Positions 1 to 10,985 of a stretch of DNA of 64,000 bases are shown here, in pieces. Made by a program: the position numbers and the translations under genes. The DNA comes from Ulota crispa (taxonomy: Eukaryota > Streptophyta > Bryopsida > Orthotrichales > Orthotrichaceae): contig OY987243.1 of the NCBI GenBank assembly GCA_963920765.1, positions 18,595,419 through 18,659,418 of the forward strand. Reading direction: 5' to 3'. Below the pieces are notes generated by a model. It saw only the letters and a program-made list of their open reading frames with translations. It was not told where the DNA came from and made no database searches. Each line of letters opens with the position of its first letter. Position 1 is the first letter of the stretch.

Positions 1-295
1 CAATAAGAGACACGCAAGTCTGAACTCAATGAGAGCGAGGTCATAAGTTGCATTTGCTTGCAACACCAAAAACAGACTAGCAAGTGCAACTCTAGAGCTT
101 GCATGAATGCCAAAGGTGACAGTCTCTGCATAGGATCACAAAAGTCTCACAGATCAGTTTCTGAATTCAGCCAACATCGAACTACTAGTACAAAACTATT
201 GATTCTGTTATACAATCTAGGCTGTTCGTTAGGGGTCACAAGAAAGGGAAAGACACACTGATTTGCAGTGCTGTGTAGAGTCTCCGGTGGCAAAG
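1..295. other. Upstream flank of the esterase gene, no gene seen
   Basis: This stretch precedes the first supported start codon at 296. It has only short open frames without recognisable protein features. It probably holds promoter or 5' leader of the gene that follows, but no TATA box or other site is clear. Confidence 0.4.
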
Positions 296-2251
296 ATGAA
301 GACGAAGCCGCTCGACAAGGGAGTACTGGAGGGAGTGGCTTACAAAGTGGGCTTTGTCGTCATCATTCTCTTCCTGGGCTACAAAATGGCCGCCGCGTGC
401 AGCCGAACCGTGCTTCTGCAAGACTACATGGCCAGTTTGCAACCTGGCTTCGTGGTCCCTCCACCAGCATCCGCTGAGTCTTCATCAAACGTAAGAGCTA
501 ATGATCTCATACGCAGATTTGAGCCTGGATGCATTGCAAGCTGCATCTGTAAGGCTGAATCAGGTCCAGCAATGCCGATACCGATCTCACACATACTTTT
601 GGATAAGGGAGCGATCCTTCCAGTGAGTTCTGCAATGATCTCTCCATGAAAGCACATGCTTGAAATGACGGAGAGAGTGTAACATACCTTGCTTGAATTG
701 CAGGAAAACAGTGCTGTGAAGAAGATCAGGATTGACACTTGGCCACTGCTGTACCCGACGTTCGCAAACGAGAGTGTGAGCTTGCTGCAGCAAGTAGCTG
801 AAAATCACACTCTGCCGTGTTACCAGCAGCCAACGTTCACTGCAGAGGTCTTTGGCTTACCGAAGCCGGAGAATGGGAACCCGATACAGCTTGAAACAGG
901 CAAAATCCATGAGCTTCTGATAGTCTCGTATGAAGCAAGTGGTCGGAGACGATGTGCAGGAGGGGACTTCTTCGAGACGGACCTCACCGGCGTGAACTGG
1001 AAGGCGCGGCCGCCCGTTCTCGACCACCAGGATGGCAGCTATGGCGTGCAATTGATGCTGGACTCACGGTTCGCAGGAACTTTTCTGTTCAAAGTGGTGC
1101 TCTTGTTTGCAAATTTCCATGCCTTTGATGCCTTCAACTGCACCGCCTGGTCGCGCCTGGAAGACGTCCTCACTGTAGAGATTGAGTTTAGGGTTCCAGA
1201 CACGGGAGAAGAGTTTGTACCTGCGTTGCCGAGATGCAGCAATGGCGATTTCGGATTGAAAGCGTGGAGTGGGAGGTGGAATCGCCATACCTGGAACGAG
1301 ACGTGCGACATTCGCGACGACGGGAGGTTCGTGTGCATCGATCCGGATGAAGCATGCGAGCCGGGTTGGTGCGAGGGGAACGTGGGTCTGTTGGAGAGCA
1401 ACGGGTGGGCGTACTCCGCGCATTGCAAGTTCAAGATCTTCACAACCGACGAGGCGTGGGAGTGTTTGAACAACCGGTGGCTGTTCTTCTGGGGCGACTC
1501 CAACAACGAAGACACCGTGCGGAACTTGCTCAACTTCGTTTTAGGCTTTCCTCTCTATGATGTCAATCACATGCGCCGGTGGTTCAATGGCACGTACTCG
1601 CGTCCCGGAAGCGCAAACCAGTCCGTCACCATCACGAAGATCTTCAATGGCCATGGGGAGGAGTTGGGTAATCTGGCGGGGCTGTCGAGCTTGCAAACGG
1701 AAGCCTACCGGGAGCTTTTGATCTCCTTCTGGAACGAGTCCAGGTTCCCGGACACCATGGTGATGAACTCCGGCCTCCACGACGCGCATTTCTATCACCA
1801 CGCGCGGGACTTCGCTGACGCAGTGGATTACGCCATTCACTTCTGGAACTCCCTTTGGAGGCAAACCAACCCCGCCGTGGTGTATCGAACCACGATCACG
1901 GGCGCCGGGTACGCCAAGGGCGAGACGGGCCATGCGCGCGACGGCCTTCCTAACCCTCACAAAATGGAAACGTACAACAGGATTTTCGTGGAGAAGCTGC
2001 AGGCGAAGGTAATCGTCAAGAGCTTGAAAGTGGTGGACGCGTTCGACTTGACGTTTCCATGGCATTACGACTTGAATCACACTGATGGCGTGCATTACGG
2101 CCGGGAGCCTTTGAAGGCGCCGTGGCCGTGGCGCCCCGCGAAAGAAGCGTGGCGTAGCCCTCAAATCGGGCACCAGTACTTCGTGGATCTCATGCTTGTG
2201 CACATCCTCCTCAACGCCGTCTGCCCCCTCTCTCAAACCCCAAACCCCTGA
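296..2251 (+). CDS. Membrane-anchored filamin-like + SGNH/PC-esterase (NXPE-like) protein
   Basis: Two exons, 296-490 and 704-2251, joined in phase across a GT-AG intron, give 580 residues. The start is the ATG at 296; the open frame reaches a little further upstream only through a non-ATG codon. Residues about 18-34 (VGFVVIILFLGYKMAA) form one hydrophobic segment near the N-terminus, so a type II membrane or Golgi protein is likely. Residues about 120-240 look like an immunoglobulin-like filamin/ABP280 repeat (GGDFFE, then a DG-Y-V strand pattern). The C-terminal half carries SGNH hydrolase landmarks: FFWGDSN with the nucleophile near Ser331, a block NSGLHD at 420-425, and TDGVHY with Asp526 and His529 as the D-x-x-H pair. 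This order is that of NXPE/PC-esterase proteins, which are thought to act on acyl or sugar esters in the secretory pathway. The substrate is unknown. The family call is from motifs only. Confidence 0.8.
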
Positions 2252-2330
2252 ATCCCAAAACCCCTGAATCCCAAAACCCCTGAATCCCAAAACCCCTGAA
2301 TCCCAAAACCCCTGAGTCTCAAAATCCCCG
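2235..2330. repeat. 16-bp tandem repeat over the esterase stop codon
   Basis: About five to six copies of a 16-bp unit (AATCCCAAAACCCCTG) start at 2251, 2267, 2283, 2299 and, degenerate, 2315. The TGA stop of the esterase gene at 2249-2251 lies in the first degenerate copy, so the array forms the start of the 3' UTR. The unit resembles the TTTAGGG-like motifs near other genes here but is not a plain telomere repeat. Confidence 0.85.
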
Positions 2331-2711
2331 ACAAAGTCCGCAAGGTGCCAGACACGCAGTTTTTACAAAAAAAAAATCAATACAAATCAATAGTAACATG
2401 CGCACCACATTCTGCTCAGCGTCGTTTGAGCAGTTGAAATGTAACGATAAATCATATGAATCGGAAGAAAGGTCAAATTCAGTCCATCTGAGTATCTCCG
2501 CCATGAATGCTGAATAATCACTACATACTGGTACTGTACATATATCAATAGTATGGTCGGTAAGTTACGCCAAATTCTTTCTCTACGTTGTTGAGTACAA
2601 CTGAATCGGGATGACAAAGCATATTGAAAAGTTGAAATCTAGTTCATCCAGGTGTCTGGCTCCGTCATGAATGGTTTCTGGAACACTGGGGCCAGCCTTA
2701 TCCAGTTCTCC

Positions 2712-2732
2712 AGGGTTTAGGGTTTAGGGTTT
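2712..2732 (+). promoter_or_regulatory. Telo-box-like (TTTAGGG)n motif upstream of PTAC2
   Basis: Three head-to-tail TTTAGGG-type units occur about 430 bp before the PTAC2 start, with another TTTAGGG near 2802. Short telomere-like motifs (telo boxes) are common in 5' regions of plant housekeeping genes. The rest of 2331-3163 shows no gene and probably is the 3' flank of the esterase gene plus the PTAC2 promoter and 5' UTR. Confidence 0.5.
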
Positions 2733-3163
2733 CGGATTTTGCCTGTGACTTGGGTTCACTCGGATTTGTCGATTTCTTGTCATAGGATTGATTTTTGTAG
2801 ATTTAGGGTTGTTTCTGACGGTCTACGAAGATCTTCTGCTTGGAATTTGAGCAATTAAGCTGGTTGCATCGTGGGTAGGGTTTTAGGAATTTTTTTGACG
2901 TCGTGGAGCCTACGAGAGGCTGTGAATGCAAGTTGGATTCGTTTGAATGGAATCTGAACAGTCGAAGCGGTTGCGTTGCGGACTTTTGTGAGTTTTTGCG
3001 ACTTTGTGGAGACTACGAGACGTTGTGTGTGTGGTGTGTGTAATTGAGGTATGGTGTGAGGGAGGGCAGTGTTTCGCGTGGGAATGATGAGACGGTGTAG
3101 GAGAGAGTGACGTTGATTCCGGTTGGGTTCAATTGTTCTGAGGGAGAGTCGGAAACAATTGCA

Positions 3164-6100
3164 ATGGCAATGGCAGCGAACCGTTGCATTGCGGGATACG
3201 TAGTGAGCGACGCAGCGCAAACCTCGTCGGCGCAAGCACTCTCGCGGCGATGTGGGAAGCTCTCGAGCTCTCTGCTTTCAGGGCGCACTCGGTGGACGCG
3301 CAGGGAATCAGCCAAGTTCGTAATCGAGGTCGCGCAGGCTTCCTCCTCAAGCAACACTCGGAGGTCGCTCAGTCGCCAAGCGCAACAGGTGGCCGTGGTG
3401 GCCGCCCTGGAGAATCCGGACATGGTGAAGGGCAAGTACAGCTACGACGTGGAGAACGCCTTCAACAAGCTCACCTCGCTCGGACCGCGCGGCAGCATTG
3501 CCCGAACCATGGAAGGGTTTAAGAACAAGCTCACCATGCACGAGTTTTCTCTCATCTTCAGTGAATTCGCACAGCGCAGCGACTGGCAGAAAGCGTTGCG
3601 GCTGTTCAAGTACATGCAGCGACACCAATGGTGCAAACCCAACGAGCACGTCTACACAATCATGATCGGTACAATCCAGGCACCACTCCATTTCAAAGCT
3701 CTTTTTTTCTTCTGAAAACAGCAAAGTTGCGTTGCACGGCTTTTTTTTTCTGATTTTTGGTATTATACTGTAAACAGGAATCATGGGACGGGAAGGAATG
3801 CTGGACAAGGCCTCCGAGCTTTTCGAAGACATGCCACTGAACGATGTAGAATGGAATGTATACTCGTTCACTGCTTTGATAAATGCATATGGGCGCAACG
3901 GGCAACACGAAGCATCACTTCATCTGTTGAACCGGATGAAACGGGAGAAAGTGACTCCGAACTTAATAACGTACAACACCGTGATCAATGCTTGTGCAAA
4001 AGGGGGTCTGGAGTGGGAGGGCCTTCTCGGACTGTTTGCACAGATGCGGCACGAGGGCATTCAACCTGACATTATCACCTACAACACGCTCCTCAGCGCC
4101 TGCAGCAGGTCGGTGATTCTCAACGTACCATGTCCAGAATTCAGGGCTCAGCATGTCAAACACCTTGGACTTTGCAGAGTAGTCTAAAACTGAGCAGTCT
4201 ATTCTGTGTGTTTCATGGAAGAATTTTGTGTAAGTGGTATTTTGATGAAACCAGATGGTTTCGGGAACTTTGTAAAGCAGTCTAATTGGACTGAAAATAT
4301 TGGTTTTTTAGATTCTAGACTTGGAAATGCTACGCCTAATGTGGTGCTGAGGAATTCGTTTTTATGTACGTTTGGCAGCCGGGCGCTTGTGGAGGAGGCT
4401 GGCATGATATTTCGGACAATGAACGAGGCAGGTGTAGTGCCGGACACCGTCACGTACAACGCTCTAGTGGATACATATGGGCAGGCAGGCCAGCATGAAG
4501 GCGCTGCGGAGTTGTTTCGAGAGATGGAGAAGGCCGGCAATGCCCCTGATGTCGTGGCCTACAACATTTTGATTGACGCGTATGGAAGAGCTGGCATGTA
4601 TCGTGCAGCTGCCAAAGTGTTCAAGCAAATGCAAGAGGCTGGATGCACACCGAACGTGGTCACGTTTAGCTCTCTCCTAGAGGCATATGGCAAGCATGGC
4701 TGTTACGACGAAGTGCGAGTTCTGTTTACGGATATGAAAGCCAGGGGCACTGAGCCTGATATCACCACCTACAACACTCTCATTCAAGTGTTTGGGGAAG
4801 GAGGCTTTTTTCAAGAATCTATCAACCTTTTCTGGGACTTGCTTGTACGCCCTCTTCCTTCATCTTTTTCTAGTTACGATGCTTATTACCTGGCCTTGTT
4901 GTACAGGATATTGGATTCTTCATTGAAAAATCATGGCCTGTGTGCGTTGCGGACGTTAGAGCTCATCCGAAGACCTTGTTATTGATATTTGTATCTTGCA
5001 GGATGGTGAGCTGGAGCCAGACATGTCAACGTACGCAGGCCTACTTTACTCCTGTGGCAAAGGGGGCCTTCACAAGGCGGCTACAAAAATTCACCGTCAC
5101 ATGCTTCAAAGCAATGTCACGCCCACTTCAGATGGTTTCACTGGTAAGTAATAGGATTAAACCTAAACTTCGCAGCATCTAGTATTAAAGCAGACATCAA
5201 AATTTAGGGTTTAGGGTCTGACCAATGTGCGTTGGTGTGTTGTGTCTGAGCAGGTCTGATTGCAGCTTACGGAAATGCTGCTCTTTATTCCGAAACCACA
5301 AACGCTTTCAACAGCTTGAGGGAGAGTGGATGCGAACCTGACCAGGATACTTACAACGCCTTGATTGGGGCTTACGCAGGTCCCAACCCTTTTAATATTT
5401 TTTAGAAATGCCCAAACATCCCATATTGTCGACTCGCAGCTCTCGACGGTAGTGAAGCTAGGGTTTAGGGTTTATCACAGGGCTCAACTCTTTTCGTTTT
5501 TTTGCTTACATGAAGTCTTGGGAGCAGGCAAAAGTATCTATTTTCGTAGTTTTCATCTGTCGGTAATTAAGTTGAGTTGTGGTGGCTCATGTTCTTTTCA
5601 CTGTCGGTGCAGGTGGTGGCTTATACAGTGAAGCGGGAAGTGCGTATTTAAACATGAGCGATGTCGGTATTCCAGCGGATGTATCCACGTACAACTCCCT
5701 CATTGAAGCATTCGGTCGAGGAGGTCTTTTCGACGACGCCATCGAAGTGAGTCGAGACATGGAGGAGGCTCGGTGCCCTCCCAACAGACACACCTACGAA
5801 GCCTTGATGGGCGTCTATTGCACGGCAGGGCTGTTTGATGAAGCCAAAGCTCAATTCCTGGATCTCAAAGTTGGCAGTGGATTGCCCAGCGTTGATGCCT
5901 ACTGCCTCATGCTCTCTGTCTGTGCTCGCCGGAACAGGTATCTCCTTCGTTCCCATTAAAAAATAAATAAATAAAAACTTAAGCGTTAAACTCCAAAAGC
6001 ATTGGTCGTAAAGGGGTTTTTTCATTCTCTACTTTAGTTAGAACTGGCTGGATATGGAAAGTGTAGTAACGTGGAATTTGCTTGTTTGCTTGTCAGGTGG

Positions 6101-7475
6101 GAAAATGCAAGCAAGGTTTTGGAGGAAATGCTGACACCAAACATGCCGAGTATATATGGAGTGGTAGGAGGTATTTTTAAGGGTGAAATGGACCATGGTA
6201 CCAACTGGCAAAGGGTGGAGTATGCTTTGGATGGCCTTAAAGTCGATGGGGTGGGTAGCAACTTGACGTTCTATAATGCTTTGTTGGAAGCACTTTGGTG
6301 CTTAGGACAACGGCAGAGAGCTTGCCGAGTCTTTGCTGAAGCACGACAACGCGGAGTGTTTGCCGAAGCCTTCTCCCGCTCGGACTTGATGTGGTCCATT
6401 GATGTTCACAGGTCATTTTAAAACTTTCTGCCTTTGCTTCTCTTTCTAAAGCCATGTTTTTTCCTGCTTTTTGACTCGTTTCTGTTCGTTTGGATATTGG
6501 TACTTTTTATCTGACACGATACTTAAAATGGTATATTCTAAAATAAAATAAACATCTTTCTTGAAGCTTTGTAGTGATTTGTTTGAACTTGGATTCATAC
6601 GGAAGTGGTCACTTTTTCTCACTAATGTATGAAAATTATTGCTAAACTACTGCTTTTGTGTCTGACCAGAATGTCAGTGGGGGCTGCAATGACTACACTT
6701 ATTGTCTGGCTGCTCGACTTAGAAGCTGAATTCAAGAAAGAGGCAGCGTTTCCTCCTCTTCTGAGTATCGTTACAAAGTAAATTTTCGCAACCTTTTGTT
6801 TTACTTCTTTTCTCTTTTCTCTTTTCTCTTTTCTCATGTTTTTCTTACAAAGCATAAACAGAAAGTCGTCTTAAAAGCAAATACTCGACTACAGTAGCTT
6901 TCAAAAATCATTCAGAAACGTTGTTTAAGATTTCCTCTTCCTATCAGTAAATTTTGTCACCTCTCTAAAATCTAATAAAACGCTTTTCTTCCAACCTCTA
7001 AAAAACATGGCAATGGGATCTTTTGAGGTTCATTGCACAGGAGTAATAGTCCGTTCCGTTCAACTGGTTTCTATTCTTTCATCATGCAGTCACTTTGTAG
7101 CAGAGTTCAGAACAAAAAAAAACCTTAATCTTGGCATTTTGTAAAATTCCGGTTAATGTAGGAGAACTGATTTATATTTCGGGGGGTTTGTGCAGATGGG
7201 GTGACAAGGATGCAATCAGGAATGTGAAGAGTCTTCCTGTTGCGAAAGCAGTGCTGGGGTCCCTCACAGACATAAATGCGCCCTTTGAGTTTGCCAAGTG
7301 GAATGAAGGGCGGATCATTACGTGGACACCTGCACTGCAGGGCTGGATTGCTGGAGTGCAACTGGAGAAGCACTTCCCTCTTTCCAATGAGCCCTTGTCT
7401 ACCGTCCTCTCCCGCAAGACGGAGAGCAAGTCCTACACCGGAAGAAAAGGTCGAAACGTCTCTACAACTTTGTAA
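3164..7475 (+). CDS. PTAC2: PTAC2, plastid transcriptionally active chromosome PPR protein
   Basis: Nine exons: 3164-3668, 3778-4108, 4379-4844, 5002-5143, 5254-5379, 5613-5937, 6097-6411, 6670-6777, 7196-7475. All introns are GT-AG, the phases agree, and the sum is 2598 nt, 865 residues; Arabidopsis PTAC2 is recalled as about 862. The start is the first ATG of the frame (a second follows two codons on). Residues 1 to about 85 are rich in Ser, Ala and Arg, as in a chloroplast transit peptide. The conserved body begins at about residue 88 (GKYSYDVENAFNKL) and contains about thirteen 35-residue PPR motifs, for example TYNTVINACAKGGLEWEG. The last exons correspond to the C-terminal part of this PPR-SMR group protein (FYNALLEALW, WSIDVHRMS). 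In plants PTAC2 is part of the plastid-encoded RNA polymerase complex and is needed for plastid transcription. Introns near 5200 and 5460 also carry TTTAGGG-like motifs. Confidence 0.93.
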
Positions 7476-7510
7476 AACCCCAAAACCCTAAAACCCTGAA
7501 CCCTAATCCC
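7476..7510. repeat. Telomere-like AAACCC-rich run after PTAC2
   Basis: Directly after the stop codon lies a run of AAACCC, AAACCCTA and AACCCTAA units. It is the reverse complement of the TTTAGGG-type motif found before the gene, and belongs to the 3' UTR if transcribed. Confidence 0.6.
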
Positions 7511-10500
7511 TTCATTTCCACTGACATTAATACTGAAGTTGCTTAGTTTTGAAAGCTTAGAAATGAATTAAGATAGTGAGACTGCTGATTAGAGAGAAAC
7601 AACGTGGTAATGTGGAAGAGGATCCTAGTTTAAATAATTTGATTAGTGTTACTGATGGTAAATGTACCTCAGCTTTAGATTACAGCTAAGGTTTGGATCA
7701 ATCCGGTGCTCTTACCTAGATCCTTATTATTTAGCTGCTATGAATCTGACCCAATGACATATTTACTAGGAGGGATAGATTTGGAGGAATTTTATTTATT
7801 TAGTATGAACCCTTTCTTAGTGGTTCAGAATTATGGTGTAGGATTTCAGCTGGGGGGTTTGCCCTCAAGAGGGTTCTCAACCCTGCTTTTTAATATTTGA
7901 ATCGCATTGGCTGGAGACGTTGCTCGTGAGCTTTTTCTGATAATTGCTTTGATAGTGGTCGCTGTTGACGTGAATTGAATGAAATTAGAAGCTACTGGAG
8001 GTTTATCTGTTACTGCTTATAACTCTGTTAGTTGTGAATGTGCGGCAATAAATTCTGTTTTTTTTTAATATTATTTAGGTGAATTGTGAGAAAATGTTAT
8101 TTCAAAAGCTGTAGGTGGTCAAAGAGTGAATTTGTAAGTTTTTTTCTTTTTTATTAATTTGTGCGTGGCTCTGATGTCGTAGGATTGAACATTTTGCAAG
8201 GAGTGTTGATTTACTTTTGAGAAACCCCGGAAGGGCAAAATAGAACGAGGTTTGCCTAAGACTGACCCGGAGGTCGCTTATATTAATGGATTTTTAAAGT
8301 GCATCTATAATTCCAGAGGATTGTATCATTCATGGATTTGCAGGACACCGGGGGGCAAGTGCTCACTCCTCCTTGAAGGCATTCTCTAAATTAATCTTGA
8401 CATTGGGATCCCTGGGGAATTGGTTTAGTGCTCTTCAAGTTGCATGGCCGGTGTGAATATTTGCAGTCCATGCTGCAACACTCTGTCAAGGTTCGGCTTT
8501 AAATTGAGCTCTGCACCTTGGGCTTGGATTGGCAAAGAGTTCATATCCGGACTCTAGTTAATTGTGTTTAAAGTTGTAGGCTCTAGATTGAGCCACTCCT
8601 TCACAGTAACCTTCATCACTGCTAGTTTTCTAAGCTTGTATGTGCTTGCATTGCCATCAGCATGACCACTTAACTCGCAACCGCCTAAACTTGTTGCATG
8701 GAATGATATTAAGTGAGTTTATTGTAACCTCTCAGATTGTGTGGACCAAATGGCTTTGAGCTTGTCGTTTGTCCAATTTTCAAGTTGGAGCACGTCCAGA
8801 ACTGGTACTGCTAGGGTTGGTGTTAGAGTCTTTGTTGCAGAGAGAGATTGATTTGTCCTTGTCATTTTCTTTAACCCCTAAATGTCGGCATGGACGAAAA
8901 ACGTCCGTTGCCTCCGAAAAAAAAAGTCTGTATCCCAAAAAAAGATTGATTTTGATCTGATTTTTTTTAGAAGTGATCATAAAAGCGTAGTGCATCATGG
9001 AAGGCAAAAAATTACCTCTTGAGATACATTCATTTTATTTTGTAACTCAAACTGTGATACATGGTGTTAGCTCTCGAGTTGCCCTTCTTGCAATTTTCAT
9101 GAGAGCACCATGCACTGTTTCCAACTTTTTGAAGCAATTCTACTGGTGCCCATGTGCAAAACATTGTAGAATGCTACAGACAGGACAAGCCATGGTGATC
9201 CATCCGTCCTTTAAAGGTTAAACAGAATTAGCCAAAATTGTGATGTGGTGCATCTCTTGTGCTAGATACAGTAAATTCAAAAGGGTCGTGTTGAAAGTAT
9301 CTTGTAGCTCATTCTTTTTGAAGGTTGAATTTTAATGAGTTTGAAATATTGGTCGATTTGCATGAATTGTTGCACACAAATTTGTGTTCTTTTTAGAATT
9401 TTCAAATTGGACAAATGGGTAAGAAGAGTGAATTGGTGGTATCCTTTGCTTCCATTGCCTCTTTGCTACGATTAGGGTGCAAAGGGGATTGATTTTGTTG
9501 GCCTCCTCATTTGTTGTTGGTGTAGACTCTACTCTCATGTTCCTATGAAAACTTTACAAGAGTGAGATATTGTGCTAGTACAATGTCAACTTTTGCTTGG
9601 TGTTTCCTTTGTTTATTTGGTTGTGTAAGAGGCATTGTAGCAAAATTTAATTTTGAGACAAAGAGAAATGAATGTTAAATTTAAAGTTATTTTTTTCATG
9701 CTTTTTTGTTGATGAATTTTCAAAGTTTTTGTAATAGACACTTATTTGTGGCTCTAGGTCTCTCGTAAACCGTTTCCCTCCAACTTGTGAAGAAATAGGT
9801 GAAATTGAGGAGTATGATTGGCTCTTGTAATAGAATACACCTTTTTTCTATGACTTGACGGGGTCCATTCAAAGACCACTTCATACCCATTCATGATCGA
9901 CCTCACTTTCTGTGAGAGGGTTGCAATTAGAGCATGTTACCTTACACTTGTAATATCCAGCCCTAATAATTTCAATTCTTTTTTTTTAATCTTTACTTGC
10001 CAAAGACGTGGGTTGTAGGTTGAACTTTTTGCAACCTATCTTGAATTTTAGTAGTGGGTAGGTTGCAATTCTCATTTAGTTTAGTATTTTGTCTACAAGT
10101 TTTTTCTTGCCTAAGAACTATTAGCTACATGCATGGCAACTTATTAGGTTATAAATGGCAATATTCATATATTCTTTAGTTCTGTGAATTGGTAATGTCT
10201 AACATCAATCTTCAATAATTGTTTTATTTTGTTTAATTATAATGCTAAACTTGGACATTTGCAAGTGTACTGGCAAGAAGCTACTAAAGGACTATTTAGT
10301 ACATTTGTACAAGCGTCAAACCTTGCCATGCAAAGGGAGGGCAAGTGAATAAATAGCACATTTACACGAGACAGAAAATTCACGTGGGGAAAGTCCCGAT
10401 GTTTCCTACTTAGAAGCAATAACCAAAACACTATATTACCAGTTACAAATGATATGCAAATATTACAAACTTAAACGTAGTGTCGGCGGTGAACATATAA

Positions 10501-10985
10501 TTCATAAAGCAGCATGTGTGCAGTAACACCTAGTGTACAGTTATCTAATATATTCAGTACCGCCAAAAGAATTTTTTTTTATGAAAAAAATCTATGCCTG
10601 CAATTACTGTAAGTTTAGTAGGAACCTCCAACATAAAGAAGCTAAAGAAAAACCTAAACAAATCCGCGTGTAGGGCAAAAATGTGTTGCCCTGAGCTCCA
10701 AGCACACAAGCTCCTCTCTCTGCTAACAATTTATGAACCCGTTCCAAAATGGGCAACACTCAATCCTCTTTAATCTGGAAACCTCGGGTCCCAGCTTTTC
10801 CACTTCACCCACCTTGGGTCCCAGCTTTTCACTGCAAAAGTTGAGTGCATGACAAGTGTGCTACAGTGGATACCGTAGTAGGTGCGCAAGAATGCTCAAT
10901 CTCAGAGGTCATAATAAAAGAGGTTTGAGAGAACTAACTTCACCACGGATGTTTCTAAAATATTTTCATACGTGGCATGGCAAGA
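7511..10985. other. Intergenic stretch between PTAC2 and MRD1
   Basis: No gene is supported here. The open frames are short and without known motifs. Except for the TTAA-flanked element at 8875-9217 I could not classify the repeats. Near 10769-10830 the string GGGTCCCAGCTTTTC occurs twice about 31 bp apart, close to the presumed MRD1 3' UTR end. Confidence 0.5.
8875..9217. mobile_element. TTAA-flanked short inverted-repeat element, piggyBac-like MITE
   Basis: The element is bounded by TTAA at 8871-8874 and 9218-9221. Its ends read CCCCTAAATGTCGG on the left and, on the reverse strand, CCTTTAAAGGACGG on the right, so they are imperfect inverted repeats starting with CC. TTAA target duplication with CCC-type ends is the hallmark of piggyBac transposons. 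No transposase is present. The call rests on ends only. Confidence 0.45.

Noticed and set aside
9030-9550. Short frames with a Cys/His spacing and a DFVGL-like word that recall retroelement integrase
   Set aside because: Spacing and order do not fit the family and there are no repeats at the ends, so a retroelement cannot be supported.
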